A stretch of 64,000 nucleotides of DNA from Streptomyces sp. NBC_00370 (GTDB taxonomy: Bacteria > Actinomycetota > Actinomycetes > Streptomycetales > Streptomycetaceae): NCBI RefSeq assembly GCF_036084755.1, contig NZ_CP107968.1:2114501-2178500 (forward strand). The letters run 5' to 3'. Position 1 is the first letter of the stretch. Each line of letters begins with the position of its first letter. A program made the position numbers and the translations under genes. The notes under the pieces are model-generated. The model worked only from the letters and a program-made list of their open reading frames with translations, made no database searches and was not told the DNA's origin. Below are positions 24,309 to 33,012 of this stretch, piece by piece.

Positions 24309-25118
24309 ATGCCAGCACCGCGCACCGTCCTGCTCACCGGCGCAGCAGGCGGCCTCGGCACCCTGATGCGGGGCCTGCTGCCCGCGTACGGCTACGAACT
24401 CCGCCTCTTCGACGCCACCCCCATAGAGGGCGAGCCGGACGCCGTGACGGCCGATCTCGCGGACAAGGAAGCGTTGCGCGAGGCCGTCGAGGGGGTCGAC
24501 GCGGTCATCCATCTCGCCGGCATCTCCCTGGAGGCGTCGTTCGACAAGATCCTGCGCTCCAACATCGAGGGCACGTACAACCTGTACGAGGCGGCGCGCG
24601 CCGCCGGTGTCCCGCGCGTGGTCAACGCGTCGAGCAACCACGCGGTCGGCTTCACGCCCCGCCCGCAGGGCGACGATCCGCTGATCCCCGTCGACACGCC
24701 GCGCCGCCCGGACACGTACTACGGCCTGTCCAAGTGCTTCGGCGAGGATCTCGCCCAGCTCTACTGGGACCTGCACGGCCTGGAGAGCGTCTCCGTGCGG
24801 ATCGGCTCCTGCTTCCTGGAGCCGACGACCGTGCGCATGCTCTCGGTCTGGATGAGCCCGGGTGACGGTGCCCGGCTGTTCCACGCCGCGCTGACGGCCG
24901 AGCAGGTCGGGCACACCGTCGTCTACGGCTCGTCGGCCAACACCCGGCTGTGGTGGGACCTGTCGACGGCGCGGGCGCTCGGGTACGAGCCGCGGGACGA
25001 CTCGGAGCAGTACGCGGACAAGCTCATCGCCGAACAGGGCGAACTGGACCCGGACAACCCCGACCACGCGCACCTCGGCGGCCACTTCACCACTCATCCG
25101 CCGCAATGGCCGTACTGA
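24309..25118 (+). CDS. udh: uronate dehydrogenase (NAD-dependent SDR)
   Basis: A 269-residue extended-SDR enzyme that oxidises D-glucuronate or D-galacturonate to the aldarolactone. The NAD motif is LLTGAAGGLGTLM; the catalytic S-Y-K are in NASSNHAVGF and YYGLSKCFGED. The uronate-dehydrogenase signature segments SVRIGSCFLEP, RMLSVWMSPGD and SANTRLWWD closely match characterised Agrobacterium and Pseudomonas enzymes as I remember them. ATG 24309 has GAGGAG nine bases upstream. It is divergent from kdgD and shares its operator motif, which supports a hexuronate role over the generic epimerase label. Confidence 0.88.
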   Translation: MPAPRTVLLTGAAGGLGTLMRGLLPAYGYELRLFDATPIEGEPDAVTADLADKEALREAVEGVDAVIHLAGISLEASFDKILRSNIEGTYNLYEAARAAGVPRVVNASSNHAVGFTPRPQGDDPLIPVDTPRRPDTYYGLSKCFGEDLAQLYWDLHGLESVSVRIGSCFLEPTTVRMLSVWMSPGDGARLFHAALTAEQVGHTVVYGSSANTRLWWDLSTARALGYEPRDDSEQYADKLIAEQGELDPDNPDHAHLGGHFTTHPPQWPY

Positions 25119-25182
25119 CGTTCGGATTACGAGGCGCCGAAAGTAAGGGAACGGCAAAGCGGGGTCGTTCGTTACGTCTGGC

Positions 25183-26403
25183 ATGACAGCTATGACCCCC
25201 GGCTCGAACATCCCGCTTCCCACCGCACATGTGGCGGTGGATGTCGCCGGGCCCGTGCGGCTCGACGTCTCGGGCCTGCTGCTCACCGCCGACGGCAAGG
25301 TGCGCTCGGACGACGACTTCATCTTCTTCAACCAGCCGGCCGGCCCCGGCGTGAGCTACCGCTCGGGCGGCGGCTCGGCGCCGGACGCGATCGTGGTCGA
25401 CACCGGCGCGGTCCCCGCGGGCATCGAGAAGATCGTCATCACCGCGAGCCCGGACGCGGCGGGCCAGAGCTTCCAGGGCATCGAGCCCACCGCCACCGTC
25501 CGCGACAGCGGCAATGGAACCGTGCTCGCCACCTTCACCCCGCCGCAGCTCGGGGCCGAGACGGCGCTGGTGATCGTGGAGATCTATCTGCGCAACGGCG
25601 CCTGGAAGGTCCGTGCCGTCGGCCAGGGGTACGCGAACGGGCTCGCCGGTATCGCCACGGACTTCGGCGTATCGGTCGAGGAGCCGGCCGCACAGGCCGC
25701 ACCGCCGGCCCCCGCGGCCCCGCCGCAGGCGCCGGTGACGCCCCAGGCCCCGGCGGCCCCGCAGGCACCGGCAGCGCCCCAGGCCCCCGCCGCACCGCCC
25801 GGTCCGCCGGCCGCGCAGGGCGGCGGGAAGATCAATCTGGACAAGGGCCGGGTCAGCCTCCGGAAGAACGAGACCGTGTCGCTGGTCAAGGGCGGCAAGC
25901 CGCTGCTCTCCCAGGTCAAGATGGGGCTCGGCTGGGAGCCCGCCTTCCGCGGCAAGGACATCGACCTGGACGCCTCGGTCATCGCGTACGGCCCGAACCG
26001 CAACCACCTGGACAGCTGCTACTTCGGCAAGCTCTCCATCCTCAACGGAGCGATCAAGCACTCCGGGGACAACCTCACGGGTGAGGGCGCGGGTGACGAC
26101 GAGGTGATCGTGGTCGACCTCGGCCGGCTCCCCGCCGAGGCGACGGGCCTGGTGTTCACCGTCAACTCGTTCACGGGGCAGAAGTTCAACGAGGTGGCGA
26201 AGGCGTACTGCCGGCTGATCGACGCGGCCACCGATCAGGAGCTGGTGCGCTTCGACCTGACCGGCGCCGAGCCGCAGACCGGGGTGATCATGGCCAAGTT
26301 CGTCCGGCAGTTCTCCGGCGAGTGGGAGATGACGGCCATCGGCGAGTTCGTGAAGTCCCGCACGGTCCGCGGCATGGTCAAGCCGGCGGCGAAGCTGCTC
26401 TGA
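25183..26403 (+). CDS. protein with two TerD domains joined by a Pro/Ala linker
   Basis: A 406-residue cytosolic protein. Domain 1 is about residues 15-165 (KVRSDDDFIFFNQPAGPGVSYR, EKIVITASPDAAGQSF, ALVIVEIYLRNGAWKVRAVGQGY) and domain 2 about 215-400 (LGWEPAFRGKDIDLDASVIAY, GDDEVIVVDLGRLPAEATGLVF, WEMTAIGEFVKSRTVRGMV). The linker (about 167-207) consists of PQAPAAPQAP repeats. The DDDFIFFNQP and DIDLDASVI acids are the calcium-binding positions of TerD/TerZ proteins, linked in other bacteria to tellurite, phage or stress responses. ATG 25183 has a second in-frame ATG three codons later and no clear ribosome site. No other ter gene is nearby. Confidence 0.9.
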   Translation: MTAMTPGSNIPLPTAHVAVDVAGPVRLDVSGLLLTADGKVRSDDDFIFFNQPAGPGVSYRSGGGSAPDAIVVDTGAVPAGIEKIVITASPDAAGQSFQGIEPTATVRDSGNGTVLATFTPPQLGAETALVIVEIYLRNGAWKVRAVGQGYANGLAGIATDFGVSVEEPAAQAAPPAPAAPPQAPVTPQAPAAPQAPAAPQAPAAPPGPPAAQGGGKINLDKGRVSLRKNETVSLVKGGKPLLSQVKMGLGWEPAFRGKDIDLDASVIAYGPNRNHLDSCYFGKLSILNGAIKHSGDNLTGEGAGDDEVIVVDLGRLPAEATGLVFTVNSFTGQKFNEVAKAYCRLIDAATDQELVRFDLTGAEPQTGVIMAKFVRQFSGEWEMTAIGEFVKSRTVRGMVKPAAKLL

Positions 26404-26434
26404 CGCGGTCCGGTCCCGCTGCCCTGAACGCACC

Positions 26435-26473
26435 ACGGGCCGCCGCGGTCGCGCATGACCCGCGGCGGCCCGT
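26435..26473. terminator. bidirectional terminator
   Basis: Arms ACGGGCCGCCGCGG (26435-26448) and CCGCGGCGGCCCGT (26460-26473) pair exactly over 14 bases with an 11-base loop, between the TerD gene and the convergent small gene. Confidence 0.85.
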
Positions 26474-26485
26474 GGGCCACTGTCT

Positions 26486-26713
26486 TCAGAGCTTGGTGAG
26501 CTTGGAGAAGGGACTCAGGATCCTCCCCTGACGCCCGGAGAAATCGATGAGCACGGCATGTTCGCCCTCGACTCCGATGACTCTCCCCAGCCCGAACTGA
26601 TCGTGGGAGACACGGTCTCCGACATCGAACTTCTCGGGCGGAGGAGAGGCCGGGGCCTGGCGGTTGAAGGGACTGGACGGCAGGTGGCGCCGGGATCCGG
26701 CTGACTTTGTCAT
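26486..26713 (-). CDS. small protein with Tudor/KOW-like C-terminal domain
   Basis: A 75-residue protein. The first ~25 residues are basic and disordered (SAGSRRHLPSSPFNRQAPA). The rest, FDVGDRVSHDQFGLGRVIGV followed by HAVLIDFSGRQGRILSPFSKL, is a small beta-barrel repeat like the Tudor-like tail of PcrA/UvrD helicases, which binds RNA polymerase, and of CarD-like proteins. It therefore may contact nucleic acid or RNA polymerase. It is a single gene between a terminator and the divergent SDR gene. Function not established. Confidence 0.75.
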   Translation of the reverse strand: MTKSAGSRRHLPSSPFNRQAPASPPPEKFDVGDRVSHDQFGLGRVIGVEGEHAVLIDFSGRQGRILSPFSKLTKL

Positions 26714-26877
26714 TACTTGGAGTATGCGCCCAAGGAGCCCCGCCGCGCCATGCCCGGCGGCTGACCGGCCTCCGGATCACCCGTTCCGGGGCCCTGTTCG
26801 CAGGGCGGGAAGGGTCGCCGAAAGGGGTGGCGGAGCGTACCGTGCCCCGTCCGAAACCGAAAGGGTTCCGAGCCTTG

Positions 26878-27645
26878 ATGAAACTGTCCGCCACCGGTCG
26901 CGCTGTCCTTGTCAGCGGAGCCTCCCGGGGGCTCGGCCGCGCCCTCGCGAGCGCCTTCGCGGCCAACGGCGACCGGGTCGCCGTCCACTACGGCAGCCGC
27001 GAGTCGGACGCCCGGCTGACCCTGGAGTCACTCACCGGTACGGGGCACGCGCTGGTCGGCGGCGACATCTCGGACCCGGCGGGCGCGGCACGGGTGGCCG
27101 ACGAGGCGGCGGCGGCCGTGGGCCCGGTCGACGTACTCGTCAACAACGCGGCGGTCAACGACCCCCATCCGCCGGTCACCACCCCGTACGAGGAGTGGGC
27201 CGAGCACTGGCAGCGCCATATGTCCGTCAACCTGCTGGGTACGGCCCTGCTCAGCCACCGGGTGGCGCACGGCCTGATCGAGCGGCGCGCCGGCGGCCGG
27301 ATCGTCAACATCGGCTCCCGCGGGGCGTTCCGCGGCGAACCGGACTACCCGGCGTACGGGGCGACGAAGGCGGCCGTACACGCCCTGGGCCAGTCCCTGG
27401 CCGTGGCCCTGGGCCCGTACGGCATCGGGGTGGCCTCGGTGGCCCCTGGCTTCATCGAGACGGAACGCGTCGCCCACCGCCTGACCGGCCCTGAGGGCGA
27501 GACCATCCGCGCCCAGAGCCCGTTCGGCCGGGTGGCCACGCCGCAGGAAATCGCCGAAGCGGTGCTGTGGCTGGCCTCCCCGGCCGCGGAGTGGTCGTCG
27601 GGCACGGTGCTGGACCTGAACGGAGCGTCGCATCTGAGGATGTGA
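26878..27645 (+). CDS. SDR family oxidoreductase
   Basis: A 255-residue classical short-chain dehydrogenase. The cofactor motif is VLVSGASRGLGRAL, the NNAA motif is VLVNNAAVND, and the catalytic S and YxxxK are in IVNIGSRGAF and YPAYGATKAA. HYGSRESDARL, with Arg after the second strand, suggests NADP(H). The C-terminus WSSGTVLDLNGASHLRM matches the 3-oxoacyl-ACP reductase-like group. ATG 26878 begins the family-like part; the frame is open 57 codons upstream but that segment is Arg-rich and overlaps the divergent promoter. Substrate unknown. Confidence 0.88.
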   Translation: MKLSATGRAVLVSGASRGLGRALASAFAANGDRVAVHYGSRESDARLTLESLTGTGHALVGGDISDPAGAARVADEAAAAVGPVDVLVNNAAVNDPHPPVTTPYEEWAEHWQRHMSVNLLGTALLSHRVAHGLIERRAGGRIVNIGSRGAFRGEPDYPAYGATKAAVHALGQSLAVALGPYGIGVASVAPGFIETERVAHRLTGPEGETIRAQSPFGRVATPQEIAEAVLWLASPAAEWSSGTVLDLNGASHLRM

Positions 27646-27678
27646 TCGCGGATCAGCGGCTTGGACGACGCCCCCCGC

Positions 27679-27713
27679 CGCCGCCCCCGCCGCCCGGCGG
27701 CGCGGGGGCGGAC
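27679..27713. terminator. GC-rich hairpin between convergent genes
   Basis: CCGCCCCCGCCGCC (27681-27694) pairs with GGCGGCGCGGGGGCGG (27696-27711) with a small bulge. It sits between the SDR gene and the convergent 500-residue gene and probably terminates both. Confidence 0.6.
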
Positions 27714-27724
27714 CCGGCGCGGTG

Positions 27725-29227
27725 TCAGCCGGTCGCGCGCGAGCGGGCCTTGAAGGCCGCCTTACGGGCTTCCTTCGCCACCGTGCGGTCCCTGTGCAGA
27801 CGGCCCATCGCCTCCAGGACGTCCGGGGTCGCCGGGTGGTCCACCCGCCAGGCCTCCTCGAAGAAGTTCTTGTTCTGGCCGACCAGGCCCTCGACGAGTT
27901 CCCGCAGCTCGTCCGGTTCGCCCTCGGCGTCCAGTTGGGCCGCGATCGTGTCGATCGCCAGCCAGAAGATCATCGTCTCGGACGGCATCGGGACGTCGCC
28001 CGACCCCAGCTCCGCGAGCCAGACCCGGGCCAGACCGCCCAGCTCGCCGTCGTCCAGCACGGCGCGCACGGCGGGCTCCGCCTCGGCGCCGACGAGCGTC
28101 AGCGCCTGCTGGCAGTTGAGGCGGCGCAGCGGCGCACCGGGGTCGGTGCCACGCGCGGCGGCGAGCAGTTCGGCCGCGGCCTCCGCCGGTGCGTGCCCGG
28201 CCAGCCACTGCTCGGCCTCGGCGCGCGCCGAGGCCTCGGGGAAGTGGGCGATGCCGTCGAGCAGCGCGCGGGCGTCGGCGTCGGCCAGGTCGCCGACGGC
28301 GGGGGCCGTCACGCCGGCTTCGAGCATCCGGGACCTGATGCCGTAGACGCCGAGCGGGGTGAGCGTGACCATGCCGTAGCGGGTCACGTCGTCCGCGTCG
28401 ACGGGCAGGCCGGGCTCGGCGCCCGGCAGGTCGCCGCCGGCTGCGTCCTCGGCGTCCTCGGCCATCAGCGCCTCGTCGACCGGTACGTAACTGACGAGCC
28501 CGACCGGCTCCAGCAGCCGGAACTGCTCGTCGAGCCGCATCATGGCCTGCGACACCTGTTCGAGGACGTCGTCGGTCGGCTCCCCCATGTCCTCGGGGAC
28601 GATCATCGAGGCGGCGAGTACGGGCAGCGGCACCGCACCCTCGCCCTCGTCCGCCGCCGTGAGCAGGTAGAGGTTGCCGAGGACGCCCTCAAGGAACTCG
28701 GCCTCCACCTCCGGGTCCCAGTCGAGCGCCTCGAAGTCGATCTCGCCGTCGTCGCCGATGGCCACGGCCAGGTCCTCGAAGACCGGCGCCGTCGCGTCGG
28801 CGAACACCACGTCGAGGGTGTCCAGCCAGAGGGACAGGACGTCCTGCGGGGTGCCGGCCGTCACCAGCGCGAGCTGCGGGCCCGCGGTGACCGCGGACGC
28901 CTCGTCGTCGTCCAGACCGCTGTCGGAGTCGGTGCCGTCGCCTTCGGCCACGGCGACGAGGTCCGTGTCGATGGCGACCCGCCACGCCTCACTCGCGTAC
29001 GACTCGCCGTCACCTTCCGACAACTCGTCGCCCAGGCCCAGCTGTTCGGCCGCCGCCGGCAATTGTTCGTCGACCAGCTCACCACCGGCCCCTACCCGGG
29101 TCCCTGGCCCCGCCCAGCGGGCGAGACGTACCGCCCGCGCGAGCAGCGGCGCGGCGAGCGCCTGCCGCGCCAGCTCCGCTTCCGAGGGCAGCCGCACCGG
29201 CGGCAGGGTGGGGCGGTCTTCGGACAT
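27725..29227 (-). CDS. conserved acidic protein of unknown function
   Basis: A 500-residue, strongly acidic, mostly helical protein without a signal peptide or membrane segment. It begins MSEDRPTLPPVRLPSEAELA. The middle has several Asp/Glu-rich runs (EGDGTDSDSGLDDDEASA, GDDGEIDFEALDWDPEVEAE). The C-terminal third has helical repeats of roughly 40-50 residues (ADADARALLDGIAHFPE; LNCQQALTLVGAEAEPAVRA; LAELGSGDVPMPSETMIFWL), a HEAT-like look, ending in a basic tail KEARKAAFKARSRATG. I recognise it as a conserved Streptomyces hypothetical but know no function. Start ATG 29227 follows GGAGAG. It is monocistronic. Confidence 0.8.
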   Translation of the reverse strand: MSEDRPTLPPVRLPSEAELARQALAAPLLARAVRLARWAGPGTRVGAGGELVDEQLPAAAEQLGLGDELSEGDGESYASEAWRVAIDTDLVAVAEGDGTDSDSGLDDDEASAVTAGPQLALVTAGTPQDVLSLWLDTLDVVFADATAPVFEDLAVAIGDDGEIDFEALDWDPEVEAEFLEGVLGNLYLLTAADEGEGAVPLPVLAASMIVPEDMGEPTDDVLEQVSQAMMRLDEQFRLLEPVGLVSYVPVDEALMAEDAEDAAGGDLPGAEPGLPVDADDVTRYGMVTLTPLGVYGIRSRMLEAGVTAPAVGDLADADARALLDGIAHFPEASARAEAEQWLAGHAPAEAAAELLAAARGTDPGAPLRRLNCQQALTLVGAEAEPAVRAVLDDGELGGLARVWLAELGSGDVPMPSETMIFWLAIDTIAAQLDAEGEPDELRELVEGLVGQNKNFFEEAWRVDHPATPDVLEAMGRLHRDRTVAKEARKAAFKARSRATG

Positions 29228-29430
29228 CTGTGGGGTCTCTCCTCGCTGTGTACGGGCCGGGGTCGCGGCGCGCGCCTCCGGCGAGCCCAGCGTAGACGTA
29301 TGTGACCCCGCGCCACTCGATTCATGTGCCCGACGAGCTCCGTACATCTGGGCAGTCTTGACAAGTTCCCCGCCCAGGAAAGAGATTGACGCGCGTAGAA
29401 CCTCTCGTACCCCATCCTCGGAGTTCTGTG

Positions 29431-31278
29431 ATGCCTGCTTCCGTACCGAGATCGGCCGCCGTACCGACCCTTGTCGCCCTCGCCCTCGCCGCGGGGCTGA
29501 TCGTCGCCGCCGGCCCCGCCTCCGCCGGCACGTCCGCCGCGGTGGCGGGTGTACGGATCCACGGCATCCAGGGCAACACCCGGATATCCCCGCTGGTCGG
29601 CACCCCTGTCACGAACGTCCCCGGCATCGTCACCGGTGTGCGCGCCTACGGCAGCTCGAAGGGGTTCTGGCTCCAGGACCCGAAGCCGGACAACGACGCC
29701 GCCACCAGCGAGGGCGTGTTCGTCTACACCAGCTCCAACCCGACGGTCGCCGTGGGCGATTCGGTCACGGTCAACGCGACGGTCAGTGAGTTCGTGCCCG
29801 GCGGCGCTGCGGCCGGCGGCCAGTCGGTCACGGAGCTGACCGCGCCGAAGGTGACCGTGGTCTCCTCCGGCAACAAGGTGCCCGCCCCGGTCCAGATCAA
29901 GGCCAAGTCGGTGCCCGCCGCCTACGCGCCGACGGGTACGCCCGACACCGGCAACAGCATCAACGGACTGCGCCTCAAGCCCCGCGACTACGCCCTCGAC
30001 TACTACGAGTCGCTGGAGAGCATGAACGTCAGCGTCGGCACCTCGCGCGTGGTCGGCGCGACCGACGCGTACGACGAGCTGTGGGTGACGGTCAAGCCGC
30101 AGGAGAACAACGCCAAGCGCGGCGGCACGGTCTACGGCTCGTACGACTCACAGAACACCGGCCGGCTGCAGATCCAGCAGACGGCCCTCAGCACCGACAG
30201 CCCGTTCCCCACCGCCAATGTGGGCGACTCGCTGAAGGGCACCACCGAAGGCCCCCTGGACTTCAACCAGTTCGGCGGCTACACGCTGGTCGCCCGTACG
30301 CTCGGCACCCTCGTCGACAAGGGTCTGAAGCGCGAGACGACCCGGGCGCAGAAGGACGGCGAGCTGGCCGTCGCCACGTACAACGTCGAGAACCTGGCCG
30401 CCGACGACCCGCAGTCGAAGTTCGACTCACTGGCCGCAGCCGTGGTGAAGAACCTCTCCTCGCCCGACGTCCTGTCCCTGGAGGAGATCCAGGACAACAG
30501 CGGCGCCACGGACGACGGTACGGTCTCCGCCACCGAGACGGTCAAGAAGTTCACCGAGGCGATCGTCGCCGCGGGCGGCCCCGCCTACGAGTGGCGCTCG
30601 GTCGACCCGGAGAACGACAAGGACGGCGGCGAGCCCGGCGGCAACATCCGCAACGGCTTCCTCTTCAACCCGGAGCGGGTCTCCTTCGTCGACAGCGGTA
30701 CGGCCGACGCGACGACGCCGACCGCGGTCGTCACCAAGGGCGGCAAGGCAGGACTGACCCTCTCCCCCGGCCGTATCGACCCGGCCGACCCGGCCTGGCA
30801 GGCCAGCCGCAAGCCGCTCGTGGGTGAGTTCACCTTCCGCGGGCAGAACGTCTTCCTCGTCAGCAACCACTTCACCTCGAAGGGCGGCGACGAGAGCCTG
30901 ACCGCGCAGCATCAGCCGGTGCCGCGCTCGTCCGAGGCGCAGCGGCTCCTGCAGGCGCAGGCGGTCAACTCCTTCGTCAAGGACCTGCACAAGGCGGACA
31001 AGAACGCGCAGGTGCTGGTGCTCGGCGACCTGAACGACTTCCAGTTCTCGAACACCGTGAAGGCGCTCACCAAGGGCGGGCTGCTGACGTCGGCGATCGA
31101 CTCACTGGCGCCGCTGGAGCGTTACACGTACGTCTACCAGGGCAACAGCCAGGTGCTCGACCAGATCCTGACCAGCCCCGCCGTCGAGGACTACAGCTAC
31201 GACAGCGTGCACATCAACGCGGAATTCGCCCAGCAGGACTCGGACCACGACCCGCAGGTGCTGCGCTTCCGCCCCTGA
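29431..31278 (+). CDS. secreted endonuclease/exonuclease/phosphatase family nuclease
   Basis: A 615-residue exported protein with a Sec signal (AAGLIVAAGPASAG). The first ~290 residues hold an OB-fold-like domain typical of extracellular ExeM-like nucleases (GFWLQDPKPDND..EGVFVYTSS). The EEP domain follows from about residue 310: LAVATYNVENLAADD, the metal-binding E in DVLSLEEIQDNSG, FLVSNHFTSKGGDE, VLVLGDLNDFQFSN and the last catalytic H in DSDHDPQVLRF. It should degrade extracellular DNA and supply phosphate or nucleosides. ATG 29431 has GGAG eight bases upstream. Its 3' end overlaps the convergent SMI1/KNR4 frame by 65 bases. Confidence 0.9.
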   Translation: MPASVPRSAAVPTLVALALAAGLIVAAGPASAGTSAAVAGVRIHGIQGNTRISPLVGTPVTNVPGIVTGVRAYGSSKGFWLQDPKPDNDAATSEGVFVYTSSNPTVAVGDSVTVNATVSEFVPGGAAAGGQSVTELTAPKVTVVSSGNKVPAPVQIKAKSVPAAYAPTGTPDTGNSINGLRLKPRDYALDYYESLESMNVSVGTSRVVGATDAYDELWVTVKPQENNAKRGGTVYGSYDSQNTGRLQIQQTALSTDSPFPTANVGDSLKGTTEGPLDFNQFGGYTLVARTLGTLVDKGLKRETTRAQKDGELAVATYNVENLAADDPQSKFDSLAAAVVKNLSSPDVLSLEEIQDNSGATDDGTVSATETVKKFTEAIVAAGGPAYEWRSVDPENDKDGGEPGGNIRNGFLFNPERVSFVDSGTADATTPTAVVTKGGKAGLTLSPGRIDPADPAWQASRKPLVGEFTFRGQNVFLVSNHFTSKGGDESLTAQHQPVPRSSEAQRLLQAQAVNSFVKDLHKADKNAQVLVLGDLNDFQFSNTVKALTKGGLLTSAIDSLAPLERYTYVYQGNSQVLDQILTSPAVEDYSYDSVHINAEFAQQDSDHDPQVLRFRP

Positions 31279-31804
31279 CGGACCGCCAGCGCGACACCCA
31301 GCCGGCGAAGCCCTCTTCGTCGGCCGGGTGTTCGCGGGCGGGCGCCGCGCCCACGTCGCTGATCTGCCAGATCCGGCCACGCTGCGGTCCCGTGACGACC
31401 AGGTGCCAGTACAGACCGCAGCCGCCGGTGCCCAGCACCACGCTGCCGTGGTTGCTCACGTCGTCGATGAGCGGCTCTATCTCCTCGTACGGCCGGGGGT
31501 CGTCCTCCCACACCCAGGGCGCGGTGAGCGGGAAGGGCCTGCTCAGCACTCGCTGCGTCTGGTCACAGCCCCAGTCGGCGGGCAGCGCCGCCAGCGGTAT
31601 CAGCCCGTCGATGTCGGCGGGGCCGCGCGCGCAGCCGTCACATATCTCCACCACCAGTGTGCGGTAGGGCTCCGGCAGGGCCACCGCATGCTCCCGCTCG
31701 AAGGCGGCGACGGCCTGCGCACCCAGCGGCGGCCTGCGATGTTCGGGCTCGAAGGCGGCGCGCAGCGCTTCGAGTTCGCAGGGGTCGGCGTGTTCGGTGT
31801 TCAT
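31214..31804 (-). CDS. SMI1/KNR4 (SUKH) family protein
   Basis: A 196-residue SUKH-superfamily protein: PPLGAQAVAAFEREHAVALPEPYRTLV is the N-terminal helix-loop region, then GLIPLAALPADWG, ALPADWGCDQTQRVLSRPFP, and the core GSVVLGTGGCGLYWHLVVTG with RGRIWQISDVGA. In other bacteria such proteins are often polymorphic-toxin immunity proteins, though many are housekeeping. ATG 31804 is used (GAGGAG ten bases upstream). The last ~30 residues (PAGRGPSP..) run across the nuclease terminator and into the nuclease gene; the domain ends near FAGWVSRWRSV, so the tail may be a by-product of stop-codon loss. Confidence 0.8.
   Translation of the reverse strand: MNTEHADPCELEALRAAFEPEHRRPPLGAQAVAAFEREHAVALPEPYRTLVVEICDGCARGPADIDGLIPLAALPADWGCDQTQRVLSRPFPLTAPWVWEDDPRPYEEIEPLIDDVSNHGSVVLGTGGCGLYWHLVVTGPQRGRIWQISDVGAAPAREHPADEEGFAGWVSRWRSVRGGSAAPAGRGPSPAGRIPR
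31294..31331 (+). terminator. terminator of the nuclease gene
   Basis: Arms 31294-31310 and 31315-31331 pair over 17 positions (two as G-U) with a CCCT loop. It lies inside the 3' part of the opposite-strand SMI1/KNR4 frame. Confidence 0.75.
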
Positions 31805-32035
31805 ACGCTCCATGCTCCTCATTGGACCAGTCCCCACTGACAGTCCCCACTGACGGCCGGCGCGGGCCCCGTGGTCCATGAACAGCCGTACGGTACTGCG
31901 CGGCCGGCCGGGTACGCGGGCGATACCGGCACAGTCGGCCGGATTCCGCGCATGCCCGACCTTTCAGCGTTGCTTCACCCTCCCGGCAAGCGAATCTAAG
32001 TGGACCTTCACCATGGGCGGGCGGACACTGCGGCC

Positions 32036-32971
32036 ATGACGACTCCGACGACTCCGCTGTCGAGCCCGCCGACGACTCCGCGCCCGTTCGGCCGCGCCCT
32101 GTGCGCGATGGTCACCCCGTTCACCGCCGCCGGCGAACTCGACCTGGCGGGCGCCCGCAAGCTCGCCGGCCATCTGGTGGCCGAAGGCTGCGACGGGCTC
32201 GTCCTGAACGGCACCACCGGCGAGTCCCCCACCACCACCGACGCGGAGAAGACCGCGCTGGTGCGCGCGGTGTGCGAGGAGGTCGGTGACCGCGCCCATG
32301 TCGTCGCGGGCGTCGGCAGCGCGGACACCCGGCACACGCTCGCCCTGGCCCGGGAGGCCGAACAGGCGGGCGCAGACGGGCTGTTGGTCGTCACCCCGTA
32401 CTACAGCAGGCCGCCGCAGGCCGACGTCGAGGCGCACTTCCTGCGGATCGCGGACGCGGCGGGCGTACCCCTGATGCTGTACGACATCCCGGCGCGCACC
32501 GGTACCCGCGTCGAACCCGCGACGCTGCTCAGGCTCGCCCGGCATCCACGGATCGTCGCCGTCAAGGACTGCGCGTCCGACCTGCTCGCCAGCTCCTCGG
32601 TGATCGCCCGGAGCTCACTCGCCTACTACGCGGGCAGCGAGGAGCTGAACCTGCCGCTGTACGCGGTCGGCGGCGCCGGTTTCGTCAGCACCGTCGCGAA
32701 CGTCGCGCCCCGGCAGCTGCGCGCCGCCGTCGACGCGTACGACGCGGGGGCGCACGCCGAGTCCGTACGGCTCAACCAGCTCACCCTGCCGCTCGTCGAG
32801 CTGATGATGGCGTCAGGGCTGCCGGGCACGGTCACGGCGAAGGCGCTGCTCGACGGCCTCGGGCTGCCGGCGGGCCCGGTACGCGAACCGCTGCGGCCCG
32901 CCGGCCGGGAGACGGCCGACGGGCTGCTGCTGGCGTACGGGGAACTGCTGCACGCGACCCGCCACCTCTGA
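32036..32971 (+). CDS. dapA: 4-hydroxy-tetrahydrodipicolinate synthase (DapA family)
   Basis: A 311-residue class I aldolase-superfamily enzyme condensing pyruvate with aspartate semialdehyde in lysine/diaminopimelate synthesis. Family marks: AMVTPFTAAGELD, LVLNGTTGESPTTTDAE, VVTPYYSRPPQADVEAHF, the tyrosine in PLMLYDIPARTG and the Schiff-base lysine in IVAVKDCASD. The GTTGESPT loop fits DapA, unlike the CGTGEF of KdgD at 23098. ATG 32036 is used; GTG 32000 in frame is an alternative. It is convergent with dapD. Streptomyces usually carry more than one dapA, so this may be a paralogue. Confidence 0.88.
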   Translation: MTTPTTPLSSPPTTPRPFGRALCAMVTPFTAAGELDLAGARKLAGHLVAEGCDGLVLNGTTGESPTTTDAEKTALVRAVCEEVGDRAHVVAGVGSADTRHTLALAREAEQAGADGLLVVTPYYSRPPQADVEAHFLRIADAAGVPLMLYDIPARTGTRVEPATLLRLARHPRIVAVKDCASDLLASSSVIARSSLAYYAGSEELNLPLYAVGGAGFVSTVANVAPRQLRAAVDAYDAGAHAESVRLNQLTLPLVELMMASGLPGTVTAKALLDGLGLPAGPVREPLRPAGRETADGLLLAYGELLHATRHL

Positions 32972-33012
32972 GGGCGGGGGCGCCACCTCAGCGGGGCGGG
33001 GGCCGCCCGCGC

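Noticed and set aside
25700..25805. GC-rich repeat array
   Set aside because: It is the PQAPAAP linker of the double-TerD protein, not an independent element.
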